From: JAEULH01 sp963789785
GTDB lineage: Bacteria > Pseudomonadota > Alphaproteobacteria > Rhodospirillales > Defluviicoccaceae
DNA length: 64,000 nt
Direction: 5' to 3'
NCBI GenBank assembly: GCA_963789785.1
Contig: CAWBNC010000015.1
Location: 124,001-188,000, forward strand
Part shown: positions 37,772 through 50,092 of the stretch, in pieces
How positions within the stretch are numbered: position 1 is the stretch's first letter
Layout: each line of letters begins with the position of its first letter
Notes under the pieces: generated by a model
The model's input: the letters and a program-made list of their open reading frames with translations, nothing else
What the model was told of the DNA's origin: nothing
Databases searched by the model: none
Program-made: the position numbers and the translations under genes

Positions 37772-38098
37772 TTACATCTTGATAGTGATACCAACACCAG
37801 CAGGTAAACTCAATTCTAGACAAGTTATCAATGGTTGATTGTGTAGGATCCAACACATCAATGACCCGCTTATGTGTTCTTAGTTCAAACTGCTCTCTTG
37901 ATCTTTTATCAATATGAGGACCTCTAATAACAGTAAATCTCTCGATTTTTGTAGGGAAAGGAATTGGACCGACTACTTTTGCACCTGTTCTAATTGCCGT
38001 GTCTACAATTTTACACAACTCAAATCCATGATCCTATTATCATATGATTTTAGTTTTATTCTAATTTTACTTTGTTTTGTGGTTTTGCCATTTTTCAT
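37772..38098 (-). CDS. rpsJ: ribosomal protein S10 (two frameshifts)
   Basis: Start MKNGKTTKQSKIRIKLKSYD at 38,098; the middle TAIRTGAKVVGPIPFPTKIE and RGPHIDKRSREQFELRTHKR is conserved; the end in a third frame reads LPAGVGITIKM. Breaks are near 38,020 and 37,800. Restored length about 108. In this genome it follows tuf and is separated from rplC by its own promoter region. Confidence 0.93.
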
Positions 38099-38110
38099 CT
38101 TTTAATGCCA

Positions 38111-38141
38111 ACCGAGCACGCAGTGCGGGCGCCCATAACTA
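38111..38141 (-). other. GC-rich island and possible short leader ORF before rpsJ
   Basis: A roughly 30-bp stretch far richer in G and C than its surroundings contains GCAC GCA GTGC and GGGCGCCC. Read on the minus strand from ATG 38,138 it encodes MGARTACSVGIKR and ends in a TGA that overlaps the rpsJ ATG (ATGA). No homology is recognised. Confidence 0.4.
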
Positions 38142-38154
38142 ATTCATTACTAAT

Positions 38155-39344
38155 TTATTTCATAATCTTTGTAATAACACCTGCTCCAACGGTATGACCA
38201 CCTTCTCTGATAGCAAATCTCATTCCTTCTTCCAGAGCGACCGGTGTAATAAGTTTACCTTCATGTTAGCGTTATCTCCGGGCATAACCATTTCAACACC
38301 TTCTGGAAGATGATTTCTCCAGTAACATCAGTTGTTCTGATATAAAATTGTGGTCTGTATCCTCTAAAGAATGGTTTGTGTCTGTCCGCCTTCTTCTTTA
38401 GATAAGATGATAAACTTCAGCATCAAATTCGGTATGAGGTTTAACTGATCCGGGTTTTGCAAGAACTTGACCTCTTTCAACATCTTCTCTGTTCAATACC
38501 TCGTAAGAAGTATTCCGACATTATCTCCTGCTTGACCTTCTTCAAGTTGTTTTCTGAACATTTCAACTCCGGTAACAACTGTCTTTTTGGTATCTTTTAT
38601 ACCAACGATTTCTACTTCTTCATTAACTTTAATATTCCTCTTTCAATTCTTCCTGTAACAACTGTTCCTCTACCTTAGATAGAGAAGACATCTTCAACAG
38701 GCATCAAGAAATGGTTTGTCCAGTATCTCTTTCAGGTGTCGGAATATATTCATCAACTGTATCCATAAGTTCATCAATTGCTTTTCAACACTTCAGGATC
38801 ACCTTCAAGTGCTTTTAATGCTGATCCTCTAATAATAGGAACTTCATCTCCGGGAAATTCGTATTTTGTTAAAAGTTCTCTAACTTCCATTTCAACAAGA
38901 TCGAGAATTTCAGGATCCTGATACCATATCTACTTTGTTAATAAAAACTACCATTGCTGGTACATCAACTTGATTTGCAACAAGAATGTGTTCTCTTGTC
39001 TGAGGCATAGGTCCGTCAGGAGCTGATACTACTAAAATTGCGCCATCCATCTGAGCGGCACCTGTGATCATGTTCTTGATATAGTCAGCGTGTCCCGGAG
39101 CATCTATATGTGCATAGTGCCTTTTCTCTGTTTCGTATTCTACGTGGGTAATATTAATAGTAATTCCTCTTTCTCTTTCTTCAGGAGCATTATCAATATC
39201 TTCGAATTTAGCAGTGTACTCAGCAAATCCTTTTTCAGCTAAAACTTTTGTAATAGCGCAGGTTAGTGTTGTCTTACCATGGTCAACGTGACCAATAGTA
39301 CCGATATTTACATGTGGTTTATTTCTTACAAATTCGGCTGCCAT
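38155..39344 (-). CDS. tuf: elongation factor Tu (many frameshifts)
   Basis: GTPase delivering aminoacyl-tRNA. The first 144 residues are in one frame with P-loop GHVDHGKTTL, RGITINITHVEY, DAPGHADY and NKVD. The rest is split among frames, but AIREGGHTVGAGVITKIMK can be read before TAA at 38,155, giving about 396 codons, the normal size. Breaks occur roughly every 100 bases after 38,910. I read this as bad consensus, since EF-Tu is essential. Confidence 0.93.
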
Positions 39345-39557
39345 ATTAAATCCTCTTTAATTTAACTTTATACATTGCCCCTTTTTGGGGTGGTAATCTT
39401 TTACCCGATAACTACCTTTTAAAAATATAAAAAGCAATTATGTAGGCAAAAGACCCTTTAAGATAGAAATAAATTCTTTATTATATATTACAGAATCATC
39501 CTATCTTACGCACAAAATCCTAAGATGATATGCATTTGCTAGTTAATCAAAACTAGC
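39345..39557 (-). promoter_or_regulatory. tuf leader region
   Basis: The 213-bp gap between fusA and tuf holds no gene. On the minus strand a CCCC AAAAA GGGG hairpin lies about 30 bases before the tuf start, followed by AGAGGA as a ribosome binding site. Candidate promoter hexamers are weak, so I name none. Confidence 0.35.
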
Positions 39558-41677
39558 CTAAAAATCAAGACTTTCTTTTGTCAAATCAGCAACTAACTCT
39601 TGTTACCTTCAATTATTTCTTTTGCAATACTTGCAGGTACTTCCTGATAGTGACTTGGTTCCATAGTAAAACTAGCTCTACCCTGGGTCATACCTCTTAA
39701 TTCGGTTGCGTAACCGAACATCTCTGATAAAGGAGCTTTTGCTGAAATAACTGTAGCTGTTCCTCTTATTTTTGTGCCTTCGATCTTTCCTCTTTTACCT
39801 GACAGATTACCAATAACATCTCCCATAAATTCATCAGGTATGATAACCTCGACTGTCATGATTGGTTCCAATAAATAGGGATCCGCACCAAGTTCGGCTG
39901 AATTAAAAGCTTCGATCGCTGCCAATTTAAAGGCCATTTCTGAGGAGTCAACCTCGTGGTATGACCCGTCATACAGTGTGACTTTGAAATCAACTAACCG
40001 GATAGCCTGCTACCTTACCTGCTTCTCTTGCTTCTTTTATGCCCTTTTCTACTGCCGGGATATATTCTCTCGGAATAGATCCGCCAACAACTTTATTCTC
40101 GAATTCCCAGCCTTTTCCTCTTTCCAAAGGCTCCATCTTAATAACCACATGACCATATTGTCCTCTACCACCTGATTGTCTAATGTGTTTTCCTTCCTTA
40201 TTTACTGAGTTTCTGATGGTTTCTCTATATGCGACCTGTGGTTTGCCTGTATTTACATCTACATTGAATTCTCGCTTCATTCTGTCGACTATAATTTCCA
40301 AATGCAGCTCTCCCATTCCGTAAAGTATTGTTTGTGAAGTTTCATCATCGGTTTTAATTTTTAATGTAGGATCTTCTTCTAAAAACTTTTTCAGAGCTTC
40401 TCCCATTTTGTCCCGGTCACTTTTTGTTTTTGGTTCCACTACTTTTCCTATAACAGGTTCTGCAAAACTTATCGATTCTAGAACAATCTGGTTATTTTCT
40501 TCACACAATCGTATCCCCTGTACTGGCATTCAAACCTACTACTGCAGCTATTTCTCCTGCTTTTAATTCTTTTATTTCTTCTCTATGATTTGCGTGCATC
40601 AATAAAATCCTACCGACTCTTTCTTTGTTATCTTTTGTGGAATTCAAAACATAAGAACCTGAATTCAAAGTTCCGCTGTATGCTCTGATATAAGTTAAGT
40701 CTGCCTACATATGGGTCGGTCTGGATCTTAAAAGCCAGTGCCACAAATGGTCCGTTTTTGTCTGATTTTAAAATAATCTTTTCTTCTGAATGTGGTTTAT
40801 GTCCAATAATTTCCGGTGTTTCAAGTGGGGAAGGTAGGTATAATACAACAGCATCCAATACATATCTTGCGGCAATCCTCTGCCGTCTCCGCCGATAATG
40901 GCATAAAATTGACCTGAAATAGTAGCTTTTCTGATAGCTGATACTAATTCTTCTTCACTTAATTCTCCTGTATCCAGATATTTTTCCATAAGTGAATCAT
41001 CAAATTCCACGGCTTTTTCAATCAATTTGCTGTCGCCATTCTTTTGCTTGATCTACCATATTTTCCGGAATTTCTTCTTCAACAAAATCTTCTTGCTTAA
41101 TATCCGTCATATGTATATGCTTTCATCTTTACTAAATCAACATTTCCTCTTATTTCTTTTTCAAAACCTATTGGTAAAAATAAGGGTAAGGCACTTAAAC
41201 TCAATCTTTCATGGATAGAATCTACACTTTTATAAAAATCTCCACCTGTTTGATTGATCTTATTAATAAAACAAAAACTGGGAACACTATACTTATTTGC
41301 TTGTCTCCAAACTGTTTCAGATTGAGGTTCAACACCCATTTTTCCGTCAAATACTACAACTGCGCCATCTAATACTCTAGAGATCTTTCAACTTCGGCCG
41401 TGAAGTCAACGTGCCCGGGAGTATCTATGATATTTATTCGATGATCTTTCCAAAAACAAGTAGTTGCCGCTGAAGTTATGGTAATACCTCTTTCTCTTTC
41501 CTGATCCATCCAGTCCATTTGGGTGTCCCCCTCATGAACTTCACCAATTTTATGTGTTTTTCCGGTAAAAAACAAAATACTTTCAGTCACAGTTGTTTTT
41601 CCGGCATCAATGTGCGCAATAATACCAATGTTTCTAATTTTCTCCAAAGGATATTCTTTTTTAGTGTTTTCAGCCAT
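39558..41677 (-). CDS. fusA: elongation factor G (many frameshifts)
   Basis: Translocase GTPase. From ATG 41677: IGIIAHIDAGKTTVTESILF, RERGITITSAATTCFW and DTPGHVDFTAEVERSL. Later fragments give NKINQTGGDFYKS, GEVEP-type domain II pieces, MGELHLEIIVDRMKREFNVD, GGRGQYGHVVIKMEPLERGK and AELRGMTQGRASFTMEPSHY. At least six frame breaks. The probable end ELVADLTKESLDF with TAG at 39,558 gives about 706 codons, a normal length. Lies between rpsG and tuf. Confidence 0.93.
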
Positions 41678-41720
41678 AATTTTCCCTACAAAAAACACTT
41701 AATAAATAGAAATTTACAAA

Positions 41721-42190
41721 TTAATATCGTGCGAAATGAGCAAATGCTCTATTCGATTCTGCCAATTTATGTGTTTCTTCTCTTTTTCTAATTGCATCTC
41801 CAATACCTTCGTAGGCATTTTTAATTTCATCATGAAAAATCTGGTCTAACATGATCTTACCTGTTTTGTTTCTGGTTGTATCACAAGCCATCTTACAGCC
41901 AATGCTTCAGCACGATCATGTTTTACAGGATGGGTACTTGATAAGTAGCACCGCCAACTCTTCTGGATCTTACTTCTTGTTGAGGCATGACATTCTTAAC
42001 AGCTTCTTCAAACATTCTTAATGCTTCTTTTCTGTCATCTGATAATCTTTTCTAATGCTTTATAAACTATACCTCTGCAGTAGATTTTTTTCCCATCCAC
42101 GCATAAAAATATTAATCATTCTTGTGACAACTTTTGATTTATAAATGGATCGGTTTCTATTGGTCTTTTTTTGGCTTTTTTACCTCTCAT
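41721..42190 (-). CDS. rpsG: ribosomal protein S7 (many frameshifts)
   Basis: No single open frame survives, but fragments line up: MRGKKAKKRPIETDPFINQK at the start (ATG 42190), MINIFMRGWEK, the conserved MPQQEVRSRRVGGATYQVP, ARNKTGKIMLDQIFHDEIKN and the end AESNRAFAHFARY before TAA. About 156 codons, the right size. Position between rpsL and fusA confirms it. Confidence 0.88.
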
Positions 42191-42198
42191 ATGATCTC

Positions 42199-42624
42199 CT
42201 AAATTACTTCTTTTCTGCTTGGTTTTTTTGTACCATAAATTGATCTTGATGATTTTCTGTTATGCTACGCCTGCAAGGTCTAAGTTCCTCTAACAATAGT
42301 GTACTTTATACCAGGCAAATCGTTAACTCTACCGCCACGAACCAACACAACCGAGTGTTCTTGCAGATCATGGCCTTCACCGGGAATATAAGCGGTTACT
42401 TCTCTTTTATTTGAAAATCTTACTCTGGCAACTTTTCTTAGAGCCGAGTTAGGTTTTTTAGGTGTTTGAGTTTTAACCTGTAAGCAACTACACCTCTTTT
42501 AAAAGGCCGATAAGTATCCACTATTTTCTTTTAATAGTGTTATAAGACTTCTTTTAATGCCGGTACTTTTGCTTTCTTATTTTTTGTTTTTTTTACTTCT
42601 TATTAGTTGGTTTATTGTTGGCAT
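42199..42624 (-). CDS. rpsL: ribosomal protein S12 (several frameshifts)
   Basis: Starts MPTINQLIRSKK at ATG 42624 and ends RSKYGTKKPSRKEVI before TAG. The central PNSALRKVARVRFSNKREVT and the AYIPGEGHDLQEHSVVLVRG loop, the streptomycin-site region, can be read in other frames. About 141 codons, with Lys-rich additions near the N-terminus. Too broken for one open frame. Confidence 0.88.
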
Positions 42625-42654
42625 ATAGTTACCTTTTCTACAATAGCGCTATGC

Positions 42655-42660
42655 ATTATA
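42655..42660 (-). promoter_or_regulatory. candidate -10 element upstream of rpsL
   Basis: A perfect TATAAT on the minus strand, 30 bases before the rpsL start, followed by the palindrome ATAGCGCTAT. No good -35 box is visible at 17 bp, so it is tentative. It lies in the 60-bp gap after the rpoC stop. Confidence 0.35.
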
Positions 42661-42684
42661 CACAATATTGCTAAATGATATACA

Positions 42685-45600
42685 TTATTCTCTTTGTGCC
42701 CTTTCGCCGGTTGGGATTAATCTCCCAATAATAACATTTTCTTTTAAGCCTAACAGCTTATCGACTTTACCAGCTGCAGCGGCATCGGTCAACACATTAC
42801 TTGTTTGAATAAAGGATGCGGCTGATAAGAAGCTATCGGTATTTAAAGATGCCTTAGTAATTCCAAGAAGTTGACATTTCCGGTTGCTGGCATTCCTCCA
42901 CCTGCAACAACTTCTTCATTCTTTTCTTCAAAACTAGCTTTGGTAACCAATTCACCAGGCATAAATTCAGTGTCCCTGTCTCATCAATCTTTACATGATT
43001 AAACATTTGCTTAACAATAACCTCAATATGTTATCATTTAATGCCACACCTTGTGAAGCATACACTTTTTGAATTTCATCAATAATATATTTTTTAGTTT
43101 CCTCAACACCAACTATTCTTTAATAATTCAGTTAAATCTAAGGTGGCCAGAAGTTAATTTTTCACCTTTTGCAACCAGTTGACCGTCTTCAACAATTATT
43201 TCTGCTACCGGATCAACATCGTATTCCACAACGTCTGCATCTTCTGATATCTTGTCGCTTATGACTATTATTTTTCTCTCATCACCAGTTTTTAATCAAT
43301 GTTACTTGCCCTGTAATTTCACTCATTATTGATAAAAATTTAGGTGTTCTTGCTTCAACTAATTCCTCAACTCTTGGTAATCCTTGAGTAATATCTTTTC
43401 CTGCAATACCGCCTGTATGGAATGTTCTCATTGTTAAGCTGAGTTCCCGGTTCACCGATAGACTGGGCTGCTGCAACACCTACTGCAGCTACCGATTCTT
43501 ACTTCTTTACCGGTCATTAAATCTAATCCATAACATTGTGACAAATTCCTCTGTCTGGTTTCACAGTGCATAGGTGATCTAATGATTAATTGTATTCAAC
43601 TCCTGACTTTTACAATTTCTTCTAGCATCTACTCTTGTTAATAAAGTTCCTGCTTTTACTAATAATCTTTCTTGCCATCCTTTACATCCTGTGCCAAAAT
43701 TCTACCAATAATCTTTCTGCGAAAGATTGTAATAATGGTACCTTCTCCAACTTTCATTCATTCGGCCTTTATCTGTACCACAATCTTCTTCTCTAACGAT
43801 AACATCTTGAGATACATCAACCAATCTTCTGGTTAAATAACCTGCATCAGCTGTTTTTAACCCTTTATCAACCAATCCTTTTCTAGCACCTCTAGCACCA
43901 ACAAAGTATTCAAGTCCTGAAAACCTGATTTATAATTACCCAAAATAGGCATTTAAACAATTTTTCCTGTAGGATCAGACAACCAAACCTTTTATACCTG
44001 CAATTTGGTTAACCTGGCTTCTAGAAGCTCTTGTAGAACCTGATTTAACCAAAACTTTAACAGGATTGTATTCTTCAAGATTAGTCCCAAACTGCCTCAT
44101 CGATTTCTGCAATAACATTATTCCAAGCATCTTCTGTTAATCTTGTAGCTTCTTTCTTGGTAATAAGCCTCGTTCTAAAGTTTTTATCAATATCTACTAC
44201 TGCTTGTTTTCCAGATCTAATAATTTCATTTTGTTTGCAGGAATTTCAATATCTGATAAAGAAACAGATTGCCTGAGATAGTTCCATATTCAATCCTAGA
44301 TTCTTTAAATCATCAATTAAGTTTGACGATAACTTCATTAGTCTTCGTTGTCAAATGCTCTGAGAGTAGACCTTTAGTAACATTCTTTTTATCCATAGTC
44401 GTAATTAACAAATCCAAATGATTCAGGAACAATTTCATTAAACAGTATTCTTCCTGGAGTAGTTTCAATTATTTCTCCATTCAATCTTAACTTTTAATCA
44501 GTTGTCTTAGACCAATTTACGTTGTTACATACATGGCATATAATATTTCTTCTTTATTTGCAAAACTGTTTCAAAGGTTGCAGTTTATCATCAATTGTGT
44601 CATATAATAAATACCGAAAACATAATTTTTGTCGGAATCGACATTGGTGAACCATTAGAAGGATTCAGCAAATTATTTGTAGAAATCATAATCGTTCTAG
44701 CTTCTTCTACTAGCTTCTTCAGATAATGGAACATGTACAGCCATCTGGTCACCATCAAAGTCAGCATTAAATCCGGATACAACACATAAATGTAAGTCTG
44801 ATTGAATTTCCTTCAATAAGTTTTGGATAGAATGCCTGTATACCCAGTCTCCAAAGAGTAGGTGCACGGTTTAACAATACGGGATGATCTTCTACTACTT
44901 CTTCTAAAATATCCCAAACTTCTGGACTTCTTTTATCCAGATAAAATTTTGCACTTTTTACATTAGGTGCATAACCTCTGGACAAGATTTCTCTTAAAAC
45001 CATAGGTTTAAATAATTCTAAGAGCCATTTCCTTTGGGAGACCACATTCATTCAGTTTAAATCTAGGACCGTTAATAATAACGCCTCTTCCTGAATAGTC
45101 GACTCTTTTACCAAGAGATTAAGTCTAAAGATACCTTGCTTACCTTTTATCATATCTGCTAAGGATCTTAGTTCTTTTCTTACCTCTTGTTACTCTGTCT
45201 TTTTGTCTTTGTTTTGAAGAATCAAATAAAGCGTCAACTGATTCCTGAAACATTCTTTTTTCATTTCTAAAATAATTTCAGGTGCACCAAGATCCAAAAA
45301 TCTTTTTAATCGGTTATTTCTGTTGATCAACTCTTCTGTAAAGGTCATTTAGGTCAGAAGTGGCAAATCTTCCACCTTCAAGTTGAACCATAGGTCTTAA
45401 ATCAGGAGGAATAACCGGTATAACTTCCACTATCATTCTGCCGGGATCAATATCGGCTCTTCTAAATTGTTCAACAACTTTTAATCTTTTAGCAATTTTG
45501 AGCTTTTTGACCTCTTGGCGTTTTCCAATTTCCTCCCTTAATGTCTGCAGAGATCTCGTTAAGATCCATATTATTTATAATATCTTTGTAAAGCTTCTGC

Positions 45601-46382
45601 TCCAATTTCCAATGTACAAATTATCTAAGATAATTCATCTAGAGTCAACGTATTCATTTTCAGAAATAACTGTATGAAGTTCAATACTTTCAATCTTTTT
45701 TTGAATAATTTTGTAAGTTTTTTCCTGTTCTTCAACATTTTTTGTCATAACTGATTTTTTAAGTTTGTAATTTTTGTCTAAGTTTTAATTCGTCTTCTTG
45801 TGACTTTAAATTCATCTTTTGTTTTTTTGATTTCCTTGAATTCTTTTTCCACTTCTTTAATCTTGGCTTCCAATTCTGTTTCAGATATATTCTTTAGACT
45901 TTTCCAAGATCTTCTCATATCTTGGGAAATTGCTTCGACTTTTTTGGTACTATCTATTTCTGTGACAATAAAAGATGCAAAATAAATAACAGACTCAACA
46001 TTTCTTGGTGACATATCTAAGTAAAAGAGCCATCTTTGAAGGAATACCTTTAAAGAACCAAACATGAGCAACCGGGGAGGCAAGTTTTATATGTCCCATT
46101 CTTTCTCTTCTTACTCTTGAGTGAGTTACTTCAACACCGCATTTATCGCAGATAACACCTTTATATCTTATTCCTTTATATTTTCCACAATAACATTCAT
46201 AATTCTTTGACAGGTCCAAATATCCTTTCATCAAATAAACCGTCTCTTTCGGATTTGAATGTTCTGTAGTTAATAGTTTCGGGTTTTGTTACTTCCCCAT
46301 AAGACCAGCTTAAGATCTCCTCGGTAGAAGCTAGATATATTTTTATTGCATCAAAGTTTTTTAATTGATTTAATTCTTTCAT
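42685..46382 (-). CDS. rpoC: RNA polymerase beta' subunit (many frameshifts)
   Basis: Starts at ATG 46382 with MKELNQLKNFDAIKIYLAST and SWSYGEVTKPETINYRTFKS. The zinc-binding YECYCGKYKGIRYKGVICDK, HVWFFKGIPSKM and the bridge/secondary-channel piece VNRAPTLWRLGIQAF-like text LLNRAPTLWRLGIQAFYPKL are readable. A late fragment has TFHTGGIAGKDITQGLPRVE, the trigger-loop region. The probable end is REPAQRE-like ERAQRE before TAA at 42,685, about 1,230 codons. More than a dozen frame breaks; not interpretable as biology. Confidence 0.93.
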
Positions 46383-46384
46383 AG

Positions 46385-49300
46385 TTATTTCTTCACTAAC
46401 ATCCTCTTCAGAATCTTTCTACGACGTCGGCCCATGCTGTTTCCAAGTCAAGTTCGACTTCATAAACTAGTTTTTCATCCGGTGCAACCACCTGCTTTCA
46501 TTTTCTCTATTTCATCCAGTTCTTCTATCATCTACTTCATGTGAAGTTAGGGTTTCTATTCCCAATCCCAAACCATTTAGTTTCCTAATTAATAATTTAA
46601 ATGTTTCAGGTACCGTTGGATTCGGGTATTTCATTTCCTTGAATCATAGCGCTATATGCCTGTGTTCTTCCAACCAAATCATCTGATTTGATCGTTAACA
46701 TTTCGTTTAAAACGTGTGCGGCGCCATAAGCTTCTAAAGCCCAAACTTCCATTTCCCCAAATCTTTGACCACCAAATTGTGCTTTACCTCCTAAAGGTTG
46801 TTGGGTAATTAGAGAGTACGGTCCTGTTGATCTGGCATGCATTTTTTCTTCGCTCATGTGAATTAGTTTTAATATATAGGTATCTCCTACAACGATTTCA
46901 TCATTGAAATATTCTCCTGTTCTACCATCTATTAATCTCATTTTTCCTGATAACGGGAAGATCCTGCTTCTTTAATTCTTTCTGAATATCAGTTCTTCGG
47001 TATTGCCTGTAATGAGGGGACTTCGATATCTTTTGTCCAATATCTTACCTGCCATCCCAAGGGACGCTTCCAGTATTTGACCAACATTCATTCTTTTTAA
47101 AACTGCCTCAGATGAAAATACAATATCTACTGGTGTACCATCTGCTAGTATAGGCATATCTACTGCTGGATACAATAGCGGAAATAACACCTTTATTTCC
47201 GTGTCTTCCTGCTAATTTATCCCCAATCTTCATATTTTCTTTTGCTGGGCAACATAAACAGTGATTTCTTCAATGTACCCTGCGGGTAAGTCTTCGTTAT
47301 CTTCTTTTGTAACTCTTTTAACACCAATAACCACACCGTGCTCACCATGAGGCATATATAAAGAGTTATCTCTAACATCTTTTGCTTTTTCACCAAAAAT
47401 AGCTCTTAATAGTCTTTCTTCTGCTGAAAGATCGGCTTCACCTTTAGGTGCAACTTTTACCTACTAAAATATCACCTGATTTAACTTTTGAACCAATAGC
47501 TAACAATACCTTCCTCATCAAGATTTCTTAAAGCTTCTTCGGAAACATTAGGAATATCTCTGGTAATTTCTTCAGGACCTAAGTTTAGTTTCAAAAACTG
47601 AAATTGAATAGTCAGAAATATGAATAGATGTTAAAACATCATCTTGAACTAATCTGTCAGAAATAACTATTCCATCTTCAAATTCGTAACCTTCCCAAAT
47701 CATATAAGCAACTGTAACATTTGTTCCAATTGCAAGATCACCATCTATCAACTGCGGGACCTTCAATTAAAACTTCACCTTTTTTAACTTTTTGTCCGGT
47801 TGTCAACTCTTACATATTGGTTATAACAGGTATCTGATATTTGATTTGTGAAATTTTGTAGCTTTATATCTAGCTTTATCTTCTTTTTCCTTATATGTTA
47901 ACATCAACTTTTTCAGCATCAGCATAAACAACCTCACCATCATCTTCAGCCACAATCAATAGAATTTGAGTTTAAAGCAATATCTGATTCGATTCCGGTT
48001 CCAACAATAGGTGACTTCTGGATGTACCAAAGGCACTGCTTGTGACATTTGTTGAGTACCCATAAGTGCTCTAGCAATATCATTATTTTGTAAAAAGGGA
48101 ATTAAACCTGCCGAAATACCAACAACCTGTCGTAGGAACAACCTCAATATATTCTGCAATTGGAAGCATCCCCTAAAATAAATTGTCCACCTTTTCTTAA
48201 CGGGATCTGTTTATCGAGTAATATATCCTTTTTCGTCAATATTTATTGAATGATCAGTAATATATACGTGTTCTTCATCGTAAGCTGCTAAATATTCAAT
48301 CTCATCAGTAACTTTAAGTTTTCCGTCATTGTCTTTTTTCAGTTTTACATAAGGAGTTTCTAAAAATCCGTATTCATTGACTTGTGCATACATTGATAGG
48401 TAATTAATTAGTCCTATATTTGGTCCTTCAGGTGTTCTAACAGGGCAGATCTTTCCAAACGAAGAGTAGTGTACATCTCTTACAGACATGCTGGCTCTTT
48501 CTTTTGTTAATCCACCCGGTCCTATAACTGAAAGTCGTCTTAAATGATCAAGTGAAGTTAACGGATTTTGTTGATCCTGTAACTGTGACAATTGACCGGT
48601 TGCAAAAAAACTGTGAATAGAAGCTGTAACAGCCCGCGGTGAAATAAGTGTTGATGGTTCAGGTAAGTATTCTCTGGGTGCTAAGCTCATTCTTTCTTTA
48701 ATATTCCTTTCCATTCTCAAAAAGCCTATTCTCATCTGCCATTGTAATAATTCTCCGATACTTTTTACTCGTCTGTTACCTAAAAAATCAACATCACTGG
48801 CACTTCCGATACCATTATTTAATTCAATTATATTTGAAATTATTTTAATTAGATCTTCTAAATGGAGTAATCTGTGATCTCTGTCATTTGGGAAATTCAA
48901 GCCTAATACTTGATTAAACTTAAATCTACCCACTGCTCCTAAGCTGTATCTTCTTGGATTAAAAAATAATGCATCCACTAACTATTTAGCATTTTCTAAA
49001 ACTAACGGTTCTCCGGGTCTTATCTTTCGATATATTTCAATACAGGCTTCCTCATAAGAGGATGCCGGGTCTTTAGCCAAAGTGGACTCTATATAATTGA
49101 TCTCAGGGTTTGTTTCCACGTTTTCAAAGGCATTTCGGATATTATCATCAGTCTCTAGCCCAAATACTCTAAGTAAAGTTGTAATGGTGATCTTTCTTTT
49201 TCTATCAATTCTTACACTAATAACACCGCTTCTCGAAGTTTCGATTTCAAGCCAAACACCACTTCTTGGTAATAATTTTGCTCCGGCTAAAAATTGTCCC

Positions 49301-49729
49301 GTTACGGGAGAAACTTCACCTGTAAACAAAACCCCTTCTGATCTGATCAATTGATTTACGATAACTCTTTCAACACCGTTAATAACAAATGTTCCTCTGT
49401 GGAGTCATCAGGGGAATATCTCCTACATAAATCATTTGTTCCTTCTTTTCCTTGTTTATTGGGTCTTCTAATGTAGCTTTGATATACCATGGGGCGTCGT
49501 ATGTCCTACCGTTTCTTTTGGCTTCTTCTACAGACAAATTTTCTTTTTGGATCTCATGATCACTAAAGGTTAATACCCAACCTCTGCCCGAAGTATCTTC
49601 AACTGTTCCAAGTTCATCCAATACTTCAACGAGCCCGTCAGTAGTGAGCCAGTTAAATGAATTATGTTGTATAGAGATTAAATTTGATAATGGAAGTGCT
49701 ATTTTTCTTTTTGAAAAGCTATGTCTCAT
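46385..49729 (-). CDS. rpoB: RNA polymerase beta subunit (many frameshifts)
   Basis: Start MRHSFSKRKIALPLSNLISI at 49,729. Conserved pieces include RSEGVLFTGEVSPVTGQFLA, the rifampicin region FFATGQLSQLQDQQNPLTSL with DHLRRLSVIGPGGLTKERAS, RDVHYSSFGKICPVRTPEGP and the C-terminal GGKAQFGGQRFGEMEVWALE then AYGAAHVLNEMLTIKSDD. About 1,114 codons when restored. The exact stop is uncertain (TAA 46,385 chosen); it lies within a few bases of the rpoC start. Confidence 0.93.
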
Positions 49730-50092
49730 TTATATATTACTTTAAAAAATTAATTACTTTTAAAATGAACTCTCGCATGAGCAGTTTTGTTCTTACCTCA
49801 TTCTTTATTTTGCGTCAAATAAAGCCTTTTTTGCTTGAGTAACGGTGTAAACCCCCTACACTAAAAATAGGGCACAATCATCATTATTGCACTATTAAAG
49901 CACAAGTACAATACCCTAATAAAAAACAGGAGAACAGCGCGTAGTCTACTATACTAACTATACTATGTCAACAAATAATCCACGCACCGGATATTCACTT
50001 TTTATAGTATTTGACCTTGAATAGTTAAAAAGTTACTAATAACTCTTAAGATATTAAATTTTAAATAAATTTTTTTCAAAAATTAGTATTTC
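49730..50092. other. 363-bp intergenic region between lepB and rpoB
   Basis: AT-rich, without any gene that I can support. It contains the likely rpoB promoter and several small hairpins, for example GTGTA AACCCCC TACAC at about 49,851-49,867. The rpoB leader would be about 200 bases long. The lepB stop lies at its right end, so lepB transcripts could also run through. Confidence 0.6.
49943..49971 (-). promoter_or_regulatory. sigma70-like promoter upstream of rpoB
   Basis: TTGACA (49,966-49,971) and TAGACT (49,943-49,948) with a 17-bp spacer on the minus strand. The -35 box is perfect; the -10 box matches four of six positions. It would drive rpoB-rpoC after a leader of about 200 bases. Confidence 0.6.

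Noticed and set aside
42000..47000. Alternative genetic code (TGA read as Gly) as cause of the broken frames
   Set aside because: secA and rplX end properly at TGA after conserved C-termini, and the breaks change frame and are not single in-frame TGAs.
38155..49729. Pseudogenes or programmed frameshifts in tuf, fusA, rpsG, rpsL, rpoC and rpoB
   Set aside because: Breaks are many, irregular and in essential single-copy genes; no slippery-site pattern. Consensus error is simpler.
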